Made by a program: the position numbers and the translations under genes. Positions 17,642 to 26,257 of a stretch of 64,000 bases of DNA are shown in pieces. Position 1 is the stretch's first letter. Each line of letters starts with the position of its first letter. This DNA comes from an uncultured Thermomicrobia bacterium (GTDB taxonomy: Bacteria; Chloroflexota; Chloroflexia; Thermomicrobiales; JALYUS01). The stretch is taken from positions 103,551-167,550 of the forward strand of contig CALBSO010000109.1 of NCBI GenBank assembly GCA_937968015.1. The letters run 5' to 3'. The notes beneath the pieces are model-generated. The model had not been told where the DNA came from. It was given only the letters and a program-made list of their open reading frames with translations, and did no database searches.

Positions 17642-18002
17642 GAGCCCCAACGGGTCTTGGCTGAGGCTCCTGAAACCGCTGGCTCCTGCGCCGCCTGCCA
17701 TCTCGTCCGGGACTTGCGTCTAGCCGAAACGGCATTCGGTTTGGGATGATCCATGGGGCTGGACGCGCTGCGGGAGCCCGCTTGCCTGCACCATTTCCGC
17801 CAGTGACTTCAGAGAACCGTCCGTAACTCCTTGGAACTCTTACCATCTGTACGTTACACCCTGTACGGTCATTTGTCAAGGGGTTTTGCGCGCAATTTCC
17901 ACAGAAGACGTAAATTGCCCAGTGCGAACCTTCTGTCAACTCATTACGTCAAGTCAGAGATGGCCCGGAGAACGGAATCCGGTATTCTGCGGCGTGGTCG
18001 TC
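17642..18002. other. Convergent intergenic region without a gene
   Basis: Between the HPRT fusion and the NlpC/P60 gene. GAGCC near 17643 and GGCTC near 17664 could pair as a weak terminator. On the minus strand TTGACA (17873-17878) stands 17 bases before TAACGT, but no ribosome site or gene follows that would use it. No coding region is supported. Confidence 0.4.
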
Positions 18003-18030
18003 AAAAAGAGAAAAGCCGCCGTGTGGCGGC
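18003..18030 (-). terminator. Rho-independent terminator of the NlpC/P60 gene
   Basis: Minus strand GCCGCC, ACAC loop, GGCGGC (18015-18030), followed by TTTTCTCTTTTT. It lies 24 bases after the stop codon. Confidence 0.85.
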
Positions 18031-18053
18031 ACGTTGATCTCCGCGGTACTGTG

Positions 18054-19415
18054 CTAGCTCAGGCGGCGGGCAGTGTAGTATTTCGGGCCGTAGTAGCCGC
18101 CATCAATATTGCTGACAACGACGCCTGTGCTCTCGTTCTCCGCATGGACGAACCGGCCACCGCCGATGTAGATCCCCGCGTGGGAGAGACCGGCAGTGTA
18201 GGTATTCGCGAAGAAGACGAGATCACCCGGCTGGAGGTTCTCCTTCGCGACGTATTGCCCGGAGGATGCCTGCTGCCCGATGGAATGCGAGATGTTTTGC
18301 CCGGCGACCTTCTGCGCGATGTACATCACGAAGCCGGAGCAATCGAAACCGCTCGGTGATGCACCGGCCCAGACGTACGGATAGCCAACATACTTCATCG
18401 CTTCCGCGACGATCTTGCCGCCGAGCGTGGTTGCGGTCGCCGGTGCGGATTGCTGCGCGGGAGGCGCATTGGCGGGCGGAGCCGTCTGGTTCGATGATGG
18501 CGGCGCGGGCAGCGGCGTCTTCTTCGTCGCAGCATCGGCGGTCTTCGTCAGATACGGGCCGACGACGAAACCCTTGGTGCCATCGAAGGAGACGGGTACC
18601 CAGCCGTTGCCTTTCGCGTCGGTTGTGGGATTGCCCATCACCGTCACAACGGTGCCTTCTTCGAGGATCGTGAGGACATCCGCGCTATAGCGGGCGTCCC
18701 CGCGCAGGCGGACGCCCGCGTTATCGGTGTTCGTCACCTTGACGCGATCACCATCCTTGACATCAGGCGCCTGCGCCACTGGCGCTGCGGTATTCTTGCT
18801 TGTCTTCGTGTCCGCCGGAGCGTCGGTAGGAATCAGATACGTGCCCATCAGGTAGCCATGATGCCCGGCGTGGTTGACGTGATACCACGGCGTGCCATCC
18901 GCATTGAAGGTCGGCCCGGAGACGATGAGGACAATCGCGCCTTCCGGTACCAGACCGATCACATTCGCGTTCGTGTCGGTATTATCACGGAGACGGACGC
19001 CGCTACCATCGGTGAAGGTGACGGCGGCGAAGTTCGCCAGTTTGCGCGCGCCGATATAATCGGCATCAACCCAGCCGCTCTGCCCGGCGTACTGGACTTG
19101 ATACCAGGTGACGCTGTCGGCATCTTTGGGGCCATTGGTGATGAGGACAATCGCGCCTTCGGCGATCATCGTGATCACGGATGCGCTCATCGAAGGATCG
19201 GTCCGCAGCCGGACGCCATCGCCGCCCGTATTGAAGATGACGGCGGTTTGCCCACCGGGGAAAAGCACCGCACCGACAGGCGAGGCGAAGAGATAGGATG
19301 TCATGACGCTGGCGGAAACCAAGGCGGTGCGACAGAGAAAGCCGCGGCGCGTGAGCCGATCGGTCAACCCGGAACCCCTCCCCAACAGGCGACGCGTCCC
19401 TATGCGCCGTCCCAT
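18054..19415 (-). CDS. SH3-domain NlpC/P60 cell-wall hydrolase
   Basis: A 453-residue exported endopeptidase. The N-terminus has LTRRGFLC then a hydrophobic stretch, a likely Tat signal (Arg23-Arg24). Three bacterial SH3 repeats follow at about 56-123, 129-196 and 222-290, each with a GVRLR element. A Pro/Ala/Gln-rich linker leads to the NlpC/P60 domain (330-453), with catalytic Cys359 in SGFDCSGF, His412 in LSHAGIYIG and His424 in FVHAEN. It cleaves peptidoglycan stem peptides. ATG 19415 follows GAGGAG closely. The long leader contains a possible c-di-AMP riboswitch, a common control for this enzyme type, and a strong terminator follows the gene. Confidence 0.93.
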   Translation of the reverse strand: MGRRIGTRRLLGRGSGLTDRLTRRGFLCRTALVSASVMTSYLFASPVGAVLFPGGQTAVIFNTGGDGVRLRTDPSMSASVITMIAEGAIVLITNGPKDADSVTWYQVQYAGQSGWVDADYIGARKLANFAAVTFTDGSGVRLRDNTDTNANVIGLVPEGAIVLIVSGPTFNADGTPWYHVNHAGHHGYLMGTYLIPTDAPADTKTSKNTAAPVAQAPDVKDGDRVKVTNTDNAGVRLRGDARYSADVLTILEEGTVVTVMGNPTTDAKGNGWVPVSFDGTKGFVVGPYLTKTADAATKKTPLPAPPSSNQTAPPANAPPAQQSAPATATTLGGKIVAEAMKYVGYPYVWAGASPSGFDCSGFVMYIAQKVAGQNISHSIGQQASSGQYVAKENLQPGDLVFFANTYTAGLSHAGIYIGGGRFVHAENESTGVVVSNIDGGYYGPKYYTARRLS

Positions 19416-19449
19416 TTTCTCCTCTGGCCCTCAGGCCGCACGAACGGAT

Positions 19450-19576
19450 ACGCCTAATCGTTGGCTTCACGGCTCTCCCCGGAGCCAGTGAAACGAACCC
19501 CACAACAACGAAACAGTGACCGTACGCGTAGCCCGGGAACAGCTAAGAAGAGAGAGGTCCCCGGTTCTGATTGCCA
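19450..19576 (-). ncRNA. Candidate ydaO-like (cyclic di-AMP) riboswitch
   Basis: The leader of the NlpC/P60 gene contains, in the right order, AATCAGAACCGGGGACC, then GGGGTTCG, then GCCGTGAAGCCAACGATT followed by AGGC. These resemble the ydaO/yuaA landmarks AAUCCGAA..GGAACC, GGGGUUAAUC and CCGUCAGCUAAC..GGC. That class commonly precedes cell-wall hydrolases. The matches are imperfect: an insertion separates the first two blocks, and a good P1 stem is not obvious. I treat this as a variant or look-alike. Confidence 0.4.
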
Positions 19577-19604
19577 CCGTACACCCCGAATTTGGATGTG
19601 TCAA
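19576..19604 (-). promoter_or_regulatory. Candidate promoter of the NlpC/P60 gene
   Basis: Minus strand TTGACA (19599-19604), 17 bases, TACGGT (19576-19581). The -35 is consensus, the -10 weak. Predicted leader is about 155 bases. Confidence 0.4.
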
Positions 19605-19678
19605 CCCCCCTTGCACTGGCTGAAAAGCCGCGAACGTACTACGTTTTCCGGACCGGACTCTCCACTATAATGACAGAT

Positions 19679-20956
19679 TTAGCGCGCCGAGTCGCGCTCA
19701 GATAGATGCGTTCGTACGAAGGCATATGCGTCTGCCTGTGTCTCCACATCACCGTCGAGCCGCGCATTCCGCAATGCGCGGAGAATCTCGCCATACGCCG
19801 GGCCGGGCGTGATACCGAGTGCCTTGAGATAATTCCCGAATGAATGGCCCCAATTCAAATCCTGGCGCCGGATGTGATGGAGCCGTTCATAAAACAGTGC
19901 GGCGCGCGTGGCGGCCGGATCACCGTCAAGCAATGCACGCACCACGCGTTCACTCAGATTGTCGAGTAAAGCGGCAACCTCAGAGAGGCGCGACGCATGT
20001 GCAATGACACCTCGGCTTCGCCACACATGGATCAGCATGCTGATCCGCGCATGCGTCCTTCCGACTGGTATGTCCGCGAGCAGCCGGGCGAGGGCTGCGT
20101 CGTCCTGGCGGCACACGAAGAAGGCCCAGACGGGCCACGCCGTTGGAGCGACGAGCGGCATTCGCGTCGCTATCCAGTCATCCCAGATCAGTACCGGCGA
20201 TGTCGCGCGCAGCAACCCGCATGTGTCGAATGCGGCGAAGCAGGCGACCGGATCGGCTTCGCGGATACCCAGGTCCAGTTCATGCCGCTTTCGATCCGGT
20301 GAAATCGTTCTCAGCGCACCCTCGGCAACCGCCGTGCGCAACAGCGCTGCGGTATGTGGCTCGACGGTGAAACCGAATCGAGCGGCGTAGCGAACCGCGC
20401 GGTACAGGCGCGTCGGATCATCGCGGAAAGTCGCGTCATGCAAGACGCGGATCGTGCCCGCCCGGAGGTCGGTCAAGCCGCCGGTTGGGTCAAGCAAGGC
20501 TCCAAAACCGTGCGGCGTGATGGGGAGCGCCATCGCATTGACGGTGACGTCGCGGCGATGCAGGTCCTCATTGATGCTCGCGGGGAATATCACGACCGGC
20601 AATGCGCCAGGGTGCGGATAGGTTTCTGTGCGCGCGGTCGCGAAGTCAACGCTCATCCCGTTGTCGGGGATGCGGACCGTCGCGGTGCCGAAACCCGTCG
20701 TCTTGGCGACTACTGCCTTCGCGATAATCGCGAAGTGTTGTGCGACGCGGCGGGCATCGGTGGTCGTGACAATGTCAATGTCATGGAGACGCATGTCATG
20801 ACGCAGTACGTCACGGACCGGGCCGCCGACCAGAAATGCCTCACCACCCGCCTCCGCAACACTCGCCGCGGCGAGCAGTAACACGGTGCGCTGGGGTGCG
20901 CTAAGCGCGTCCCAGAGGGTTGCGGGATCAAGCTGGTCCGGTCGTATTGCCGTCAT
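19679..20956 (-). CDS. cca: CCA-adding enzyme / poly(A) polymerase family nucleotidyltransferase
   Basis: A 425-residue class II tRNA nucleotidyltransferase. The head domain shows FLVGGPVRDVLR (GGPVRD at 44-49) and the metal-binding pair Asp59/Asp61 in LHDIDIVTTT. The neck follows with NEDLHRRDVTVNAMAL, LLDPTGGLTDL and the base-reading block FRDDPTRLYRAVRYAARF. The enzyme adds or repairs the 3' CCA end of tRNA; members of this family may add only CC or A, and the sequence alone does not settle that. ATG 20956 follows GAAGGAGA. It is divergent from tsaE, with only 50 bases between the two starts. Confidence 0.9.
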   Translation of the reverse strand: MTAIRPDQLDPATLWDALSAPQRTVLLLAAASVAEAGGEAFLVGGPVRDVLRHDMRLHDIDIVTTTDARRVAQHFAIIAKAVVAKTTGFGTATVRIPDNGMSVDFATARTETYPHPGALPVVIFPASINEDLHRRDVTVNAMALPITPHGFGALLDPTGGLTDLRAGTIRVLHDATFRDDPTRLYRAVRYAARFGFTVEPHTAALLRTAVAEGALRTISPDRKRHELDLGIREADPVACFAAFDTCGLLRATSPVLIWDDWIATRMPLVAPTAWPVWAFFVCRQDDAALARLLADIPVGRTHARISMLIHVWRSRGVIAHASRLSEVAALLDNLSERVVRALLDGDPAATRAALFYERLHHIRRQDLNWGHSFGNYLKALGITPGPAYGEILRALRNARLDGDVETQADAYAFVRTHLSERDSAR

Positions 20957-20993
20957 TGCCGTTGGGTCTCCTTCGCCGTTCGCGGGCGCATGG

Positions 20994-20999
20994 TATCAT
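20994..20999 (+). promoter_or_regulatory. -10 box placed for a leaderless tsaE transcript
   Basis: TATCAT ends 7 bases before ATG 21007, so transcription would begin at or next to the start codon. No Shine-Dalgarno precedes tsaE. The -35 region is not recognisable. A minus-strand TACCAT overlaps it and could serve cca. Confidence 0.45.
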
Positions 21000-21006
21000 T
21001 TTCGGC

Positions 21007-21525
21007 ATGAATACTGGCAGCCCTCCTCGCATCGCCGCGCCATCCCGCACAGTGAAAAGCCGCGCACCATCAGAAACCACGCGGCTCGGCGAGCGCATCG
21101 GTCAGGATGTCCACGCCGGAGACGTGCTCCTTCTCCGCGGCGACCTCGGCGCGGGGAAAACGCAGTTCGTGCGCGGCGTGGCGGTGGGTCTCGGCATCGC
21201 CGGCCCGATCCCGTCGCCGACTTTCACGCTCGTCAACGAATATGAGGGGCGCAACGCGGCGGGTGAGCGGGTGCCGCTCGCACACATTGACCTCTACCGG
21301 CTCGGTGAAGGCGGCGATCTCGATTCCGTTGGCCTCGATGAGTATTTCGGCGGCAGGTGGGCCGTCGCTATCGAGTGGCCGGAGCGCGCCGTGGACGATG
21401 GCTTCGTACCGGAGGCCTGGCTGGACATTGCGATTGCCGACGTGGGCGACGAGGCACGAATATTAACGATCACCGGCTACGGCGATGCCGCACGCCTGCT
21501 CGCCGCACTTGAGCAGGTGCACTGA
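21007..21525 (+). CDS. tsaE: tRNA t6A biosynthesis ATPase TsaE
   Basis: A 172-residue P-loop protein. GDLGAGKT at 45-52 is the Walker A motif, preceded by the TsaE pattern LGERIGQDVHAGDVLLLRG and followed by FVRGVAVGLGIAGPIPSPTFTLVNEY, which is diagnostic. HIDLYRL and AIEWPER are further TsaE hallmarks. TsaE supports the TsaB-TsaD complex in making N6-threonylcarbamoyladenosine at position 37 of ANN-decoding tRNAs. The frame is open from 20920, but ATG 21007 fits the family and the -10 box upstream. First gene of tsaE-tsaB-rimI-tsaD. Confidence 0.95.
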   Translation: MNTGSPPRIAAPSRTVKSRAPSETTRLGERIGQDVHAGDVLLLRGDLGAGKTQFVRGVAVGLGIAGPIPSPTFTLVNEYEGRNAAGERVPLAHIDLYRLGEGGDLDSVGLDEYFGGRWAVAIEWPERAVDDGFVPEAWLDIAIADVGDEARILTITGYGDAARLLAALEQVH

Positions 21526-22235
21526 TGGATACCGCGTCCGGGTTGCTCCTTGCCCTCGACACATCGTCAGAGTCTATCGGCTTCGCCATCGCGCAGCACG
21601 ACTGTCTGCTGGCGGAAGCGATCTGGCGTGGACAGCGGCAGGGGACGGCTACATTGCTGGCGGAAGCGATGCGGGCACTCGAAGCGTTGGGGCACACGCA
21701 GAATGATCTGGTCGCTGTCGCCGTCGCGACCGGGCCGGGGTCGTTCAGCGGTTTGCGCGTCGGTATGGGCGCCGCGAAGGGGCTGGCGCTCGGGCTGGAT
21801 ATTCCGATTATCGGCATCCCGACGCTGGCGATCACTGCCGAGCCATTCCGCTACGCGCGGCAACCGGTCTGCCCAATGATCGCGGCGGGCCGGGGCCGCT
21901 TCGCGTACGCGGTATTTGAGGAACGGGACAACGCTATGCATGAGACCGTACCCGCGGCGCACGGTACCGGCGCGGAGATTGGCGCGGTGCTGGCGGCATA
22001 TCCCAGCGTGATTGTTTGCGGCGACGTGGACGGCGCGACGGCCGAGGCGATATGCGCCGCCGCGCCGGGCACGACGATGCCACCGGTGGGCGTGCGCATC
22101 CGTCGGCCGGGGGCATTGGCAGCGCTGGCGTGGCGGCGCATACTTACGGGGGCGCCTGACGACCTCGTCGCGCTCGAACCGATCTACCTTCATTCGGCCG
22201 CGCCCGCGAGTGCGCCCCGCGCCGCGAAAGGATAA
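21525..22235 (+). CDS. tsaB: tRNA t6A biosynthesis protein TsaB
   Basis: A 236-residue ASKHA-fold protein, the catalytically inactive partner of TsaD. The N-terminus LLALDTSSESIGFAIAQ and the segment VAVATGPGSFSGLRVGMGAAKGLALG are typical of TsaB. It forms the scaffold on which TsaD and TsaE act. ATG 21525 overlaps the tsaE stop by one base (TGATG), so translation is coupled. The C-terminal 20 residues are Ala/Pro-rich and variable. Confidence 0.95.
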   Translation: MDTASGLLLALDTSSESIGFAIAQHDCLLAEAIWRGQRQGTATLLAEAMRALEALGHTQNDLVAVAVATGPGSFSGLRVGMGAAKGLALGLDIPIIGIPTLAITAEPFRYARQPVCPMIAAGRGRFAYAVFEERDNAMHETVPAAHGTGAEIGAVLAAYPSVIVCGDVDGATAEAICAAAPGTTMPPVGVRIRRPGALAALAWRRILTGAPDDLVALEPIYLHSAAPASAPRAAKG

Positions 22236-22931
22236 GTGGTATTGCCCTACGTGATTGAACCGATGACGATCGAGGATCTGTCCGAGGTCCACGCGGTCGA
22301 GGTGCAGTCCGTGCCGACGCCGTGGCCGATCAGCGCGTACCGGCGCGAGTTGAACAACCCGCAGGGCAACTATTACCTCGTCTGTCGCTGGCGGCCGCCG
22401 GATGGTAGTGCGATGGAGCGCGCGGAGGAACGGCAATCGCGCGGGCTTTTCCCGCTCTTCCACCGCCATCCGGAGCGCACCGGCCCGCCGATGCACGCCC
22501 CGATCTGTGGATTCGCGGGGATGTGGGTGCAGATGGATGAGGCACACATCACGATCATCGGCGTCGCGCCCGCGCATCGTGGCCGGGGCGTCGGCGAGTA
22601 CATCTTCACGGCGCTGATAGACGAAGCGATATGCCGCAACGCGACGTGGATCACGCTGGAGGTGCGCGTCTCAAACCTGCGGGCGCAGAATCTCTACGCG
22701 AAGTACGGTTTCAGCGTACAGGGCACCCGCCGCCGGTATTACAGCGATGATGGCGAAGATGCCTACGTGATGTCCTCGCCACCGGCGAACACGGCCGCCT
22801 ATCACGAGCATTACGTCGCGCTGCGGCAGGCCAATCATGCGCGAATCGCCGCTTTCTACGACTCGCTTGCGGGCGTGGCGGACCCGCGCTCCTATTCGGA
22901 TGGGCTAGCGCATGGACATCCTCGCGATTGA
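22236..22931 (+). CDS. rimI: GNAT N-acetyltransferase, RimI-like
   Basis: A 231-residue GNAT enzyme. PMTIEDLSEVHAVE opens the fold, ITIIGVAPAHRGRGVGEYI is the acetyl-CoA binding loop, and LEVRVSNLRAQNLYAKYGF is the RimI-type C-terminal block. RimI acetylates the N-terminus of ribosomal protein S18, though paralogues may act elsewhere. It is longer than the usual 150 residues because of an insertion (about 55-86) and a C-terminal tail of 45 residues. GTG 22236 directly follows the tsaB stop. Its 3' end overlaps tsaD by 20 bases. The tsaB-rimI-tsaD order is common in bacteria. Confidence 0.9.
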   Translation: MVLPYVIEPMTIEDLSEVHAVEVQSVPTPWPISAYRRELNNPQGNYYLVCRWRPPDGSAMERAEERQSRGLFPLFHRHPERTGPPMHAPICGFAGMWVQMDEAHITIIGVAPAHRGRGVGEYIFTALIDEAICRNATWITLEVRVSNLRAQNLYAKYGFSVQGTRRRYYSDDGEDAYVMSSPPANTAAYHEHYVALRQANHARIAAFYDSLAGVADPRSYSDGLAHGHPRD

Positions 22932-23985
22932 ATCATCATGCGATGAGACGGCGGCGGCGGTGATCGGCGGCGGCCGGTTCGTCCGCAGCAGCATCATCGC
23001 CTCGCAAAATGACCTTCACGCGCGCTATGGCGGGGTCGTGCCCGAACTCGCCTCACGCCGCCATGTGACGGAAATTGTGCCCGTCGTGCGCGCGGCGCTC
23101 GACGTGGCGGGCTGCACGTTCGACGACCTCGACGCGCTCGCCGTAACGATGGGGCCAGGATTGGCGGGTTCGCTGCTTGTCGGTGTCAACGTCGCGAAGG
23201 GCCTCGCCTATGCGCGGGCGCTGCCGCTGATCGGTGTCAATCATCTTGAAGGGCATCTCTACGCGAACTGGCTCATCCCGCCGGGAGTCTCAGACCCGCC
23301 GGAACCACAGTTTCCCGCTATCGGGCTGATCGTCTCCGGTGGTCACACTCTGCTCGCCCTGATGACCGGGCACGGCACGTACCGGCTCCTCGGCAGCACA
23401 CTCGACGACGCGGCGGGCGAAGCATTCGACAAAGGCGCGCGGCTGCTCGGCCTCGGCTATCCGGGTGGTCCGGCGATCGCGCGCATGGCGGCGATGGGCG
23501 ACCCGACGCGCTTCCCGTTCGCCCATGCCCGCACGGACAATCCGTCCGACTTCTCGTTCAGTGGCATCAAGACCGCGCTGCTGCGCGCGGTCGCGCCATA
23601 CCGGCTGCGGGATGAACCGGCGGCACAACGGAGCGCGGAAAGCCCATTCGTGACGCACCGCCCGGTTCACTTGAAGGATGACACGCCCGTCGCGGACCTT
23701 GCCGCCGGCTACGAGGAGGCAATCGTCGCGATGCTCGTCGCGCCCGTCGCGCGCGCCGCCCGCGAGCACGGCGCGGCATCCGTCCTGCTCGCGGGCGGCG
23801 TCGCCGCGAACTGCCTGCTGCGGGAGCGGCTCGCGGCTGCCGTGCGCGTGCCGCTTTTCTGCCCGCCGCCGCTGTACTGCACGGACAATGCGGCGATGAT
23901 CGGCGCGGCCGCCGAACGTCACTTGCAGGTGGGCGAGTACGCCGGCTGGGATCTCGATGTCCAGCCGTCGCTACGATTGGTGTAG
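22912..23985 (+). CDS. tsaD: tRNA N6-adenosine threonylcarbamoyltransferase TsaD
   Basis: A 357-residue ASKHA-family metalloenzyme (formerly Gcp/YgjD). MDILAIESSCDETAAAV is the canonical N-terminus; His111 and His115 in NHLEGH bind the metal; IVSGGHT and LDDAAGEAFDKGARLLGLGYPGG are conserved active-site stretches. It transfers threonylcarbamoyl from TC-AMP to A37 of tRNA. A hydrophilic insertion at about 238-258 sits between the DFSFSGIKTALLR block and the rest. Start overlaps rimI. Last gene of the t6A operon; a GC-rich palindrome follows. Confidence 0.96.
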   Translation: MDILAIESSCDETAAAVIGGGRFVRSSIIASQNDLHARYGGVVPELASRRHVTEIVPVVRAALDVAGCTFDDLDALAVTMGPGLAGSLLVGVNVAKGLAYARALPLIGVNHLEGHLYANWLIPPGVSDPPEPQFPAIGLIVSGGHTLLALMTGHGTYRLLGSTLDDAAGEAFDKGARLLGLGYPGGPAIARMAAMGDPTRFPFAHARTDNPSDFSFSGIKTALLRAVAPYRLRDEPAAQRSAESPFVTHRPVHLKDDTPVADLAAGYEEAIVAMLVAPVARAAREHGAASVLLAGGVAANCLLRERLAAAVRVPLFCPPPLYCTDNAAMIGAAAERHLQVGEYAGWDLDVQPSLRLV

Positions 23986-24058
23986 CGCATTCGGTCCAGC
24001 ACCCACAGCGCTCCGACATTGCCCGCGTGCAGCAGCACATCCACGCTGCGGTGAGTCA

Positions 24059-24096
24059 CCCCTTCCGGGTGCCCTTTGGGCAGTATCGGGAAGGGG
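24059..24096. repeat. GC-rich palindrome between tsaD and HAD gene
   Basis: CCCCTTCC (24059-24066) and GGAAGGGG (24089-24096) form a stem. Its loop contains GGGTGCCCTTTGGGCA (24067-24082), the element also seen at 13011 and 56049. It lies between convergent genes and may terminate both. Confidence 0.55.
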
Positions 24097-24102
24097 CCGG
24101 GG

Positions 24103-24816
24103 TTAGGGGTCCAGCCCCGCCACAACCCCCGGCACGTCCGCCAGCGCTCGCACAATGGGATACTCCTCGCGCTCGTATCGGCGTCGGCGATCAATCAGCA
24201 CGCCATGCATGCCGACCGCCCGCGCTCCGCCAACATCAGCGACCGCGTTGTCACCGATCTGCACGCACTCCTCCGGTCGCGCGTCGAACCAGTGCAGCGC
24301 GTAATCGAAAATCGCGCGATGCGGTTTCGATGCGCCGACGCGGGCGGACGTGACAATGTGGTCGAAATATCCGGTGATGCCCAGGCCATCGCAGAGATCG
24401 GGCAGATTCCATGACCAGTTGGAGATGATGCCGAGCCGGTAGCCCGCGCTCCGCAGCGTCTCCAGTGTCGGGACGGCATCGGGGAAGAGATGGAAGTGCG
24501 CGGGCGTCTCGAACTCCTTTTGGAGGTGTTCGAGGATCGTCCGCATCCGCGCATTCATCGGCGCACCGGCACGGCGGAGAATTGCCCCGTTGATCTCCTG
24601 ATAATACCGTTGATCCGCCTCCTCGGTCGCCTCATACGTCATGCGCGACTCGTCCGCGTCGAGCGCACCGAAGACCTCACGCGTCGCGGCGACCAGCGCG
24701 TCATGCTCCACATGGATGCCATGCCGCGCGCACGCGTTGACATAGAGCGTCTCCCATGAGGGAAGGATCGTCGTCAATGTATCACCCATATCGAAGAAGA
24801 CGACTCGGATACTCAT
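24103..24816 (-). CDS. HAD family hydrolase
   Basis: A 237-residue haloacid-dehalogenase superfamily enzyme. Motif I is FFDMGDTLT, with nucleophile Asp9 and Asp11 (the second residue after the nucleophile is Gly rather than the more common Asp position pattern, DMGDT being a frequent variant). Motif II is IISNWSWN, motif III Lys in VGASKPHRAIFDYAL, and motif IV QIGDNAVADVGGARAVGM. An all-alpha cap lies between motifs I and II. It is probably a small-molecule phosphatase; the substrate is open. ATG 24816 overlaps the stop of the upstream M20 peptidase gene (ATGA). Confidence 0.88.
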   Translation of the reverse strand: MSIRVVFFDMGDTLTTILPSWETLYVNACARHGIHVEHDALVAATREVFGALDADESRMTYEATEEADQRYYQEINGAILRRAGAPMNARMRTILEHLQKEFETPAHFHLFPDAVPTLETLRSAGYRLGIISNWSWNLPDLCDGLGITGYFDHIVTSARVGASKPHRAIFDYALHWFDARPEECVQIGDNAVADVGGARAVGMHGVLIDRRRRYEREEYPIVRALADVPGVVAGLDP

Positions 24817-26045
24817 GCTGCGTCATATCCCCCGAGAGCAAGGATGAGCAGGAGCAATTGCTGGAGGCCCTTCGGGATCGTTGAGATGCGGATGAACTCC
24901 TCCAGACGATGCGCGTTGCCGCCCTCCGCGATACCGATGCAGACGGCAGGGATGCCGAGGCCAATCGGCACATTGGCGTCCGTGCTGCTCGCGTCAAGCG
25001 TCGGTGAGATGCCGAGGGCGCGCAACGTCTCCATGCATGTCCGCACAATCGGCGCGTCGGCGGGGAGGTCGCCCGCCGGACGGTCGCCAAGGATCTCCGC
25101 CGTCACCTGCACATCCGCGATGTGGACGGCGCGGACAGCGCGCTCGACCTGCGCGGCGAGCCGTTCGAGGTTCGCCTGCGAGATCGAGCGGAGGTCCACA
25201 AGGGTCGAGGCGGTCGGGGCGATCGTGTTGACAGAAACGCCGCCCTCGATCGTGCCGATGGAGAGCGACGTTTTTGGCGTGGTGGGAATTGGCAGCGCGA
25301 CGAGATCGGTAATGAGTTTGGCGAGAATGTGGATGGCGTTCGGGCGGCCATAGTTGCCCCATGAGTGACCGCCCGGCCCCTGCACACTGATCCGGTAGCG
25401 GCGGCTGCCGACAGCGCGATGCGTCACGCGGCCGAGGTTGTGCCCCTCGACAGCGACGACCGCGCCGAGGTGATCGCGATACGTGCGGACTGCCTCACGC
25501 ATCCCGCGCAGGTCGCCCAGCCCTTCCTCACCGACATCCGCGACGAAGAGCACGTCGCCCGCCATCGGCACGTCGAGTGTCGTCAGAAGCCGGGCGGCGG
25601 TGAGCATCGCCGCAACGCCGAGGCTATTGTCGCCGACACCGGGGCCAGCGATCCGCTCTGTCGTCCGGCGGACCGTGAGGTCCGTTTCGGCGGGGAAGAC
25701 GGTATCAGTGTGTGCGGCGATCATGACCGTTGGGCCATTGCCGCTGCCCGGTCGCCGCCCAATCGTATTGCCGACGTCGTCCGTCCGCACGTCCGCGAGG
25801 TCAATGGCGCGCATCTCCTGGGCGACGAATGCGGCACGCTCCGCCTCCGCGCCCGTCGGGGCGGGAATCTGGGCGATGCGTGCGGTCAGGGCGATAGTAT
25901 CAGCTAATGCAACTTTCGCCCGGCCCAGGAGCCGCTCGATTTCCGGCCGGGTGAGGAGATGATCAATCGTCGGAGTGATAGCGCTGATGGCTGGTGCCTC
26001 TTTCTTCGTTGAATTGGCCCCGACACGGCGGGCGCTCCGCTGCAC
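24813..26045 (-). CDS. M20 family metallopeptidase
   Basis: A 410-residue zinc peptidase/deacylase. The first metal motif is VMIAAHTDTVFP, followed by GPGVGDNSLGVAAML and the catalytic Glu pair in VADVGEEGLGDLRG. The dimerisation lid has GPGGHSWGNYGRPNAIHIL, and the C-terminal half carries ASSTDANVPIGLGIPAVCIG. It resembles PepT/CPG2-like exopeptidases. The start is uncertain: the frame opens at 26108, but a -10 box TATACT (26055-26060) would place transcription start about 26048, next to GTG 26045, so I use that start. It is followed by the coupled HAD gene. Confidence 0.88.
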   Translation of the reverse strand: MQRSARRVGANSTKKEAPAISAITPTIDHLLTRPEIERLLGRAKVALADTIALTARIAQIPAPTGAEAERAAFVAQEMRAIDLADVRTDDVGNTIGRRPGSGNGPTVMIAAHTDTVFPAETDLTVRRTTERIAGPGVGDNSLGVAAMLTAARLLTTLDVPMAGDVLFVADVGEEGLGDLRGMREAVRTYRDHLGAVVAVEGHNLGRVTHRAVGSRRYRISVQGPGGHSWGNYGRPNAIHILAKLITDLVALPIPTTPKTSLSIGTIEGGVSVNTIAPTASTLVDLRSISQANLERLAAQVERAVRAVHIADVQVTAEILGDRPAGDLPADAPIVRTCMETLRALGISPTLDASSTDANVPIGLGIPAVCIGIAEGGNAHRLEEFIRISTIPKGLQQLLLLILALGGYDAA

Positions 26046-26054
26046 CCCGCACGC

Positions 26055-26060
26055 AGTATA
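26055..26060 (-). promoter_or_regulatory. -10 box upstream of the M20 peptidase gene
   Basis: Minus strand TATACT lies about 10 bases before GTG 26045, implying a leaderless or near-leaderless mRNA. The -35 hexamer is poor. Confidence 0.35.
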
Positions 26061-26257
26061 GCGCACCGCATCGGCATCAATGCCAGGCGGTGCGCGCGGA
26101 ACGGACAAGGTTATCGGCTCTCCCAGGGTGTTCGTGATGCGGTACCAGATCGTGGGATTGCCCGGCTCACCAATCCGTTACCAGCCTCGCTGCGTCTTCA
26201 CTAGTGCGGCGTCGCGCCCCTCGTGTTTTGCCGCCGCGCGTCGAAAGGAGCCCGATC

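Noticed and set aside
17518..17754. Minus-strand frame beginning MDHPKPNAVSARRKSRTRW, reminiscent of ribosomal protein L32
   Set aside because: Similarity is only a basic stretch; no ribosome site, it overlaps the HPRT fusion, and a proper rpmF exists at 28900.
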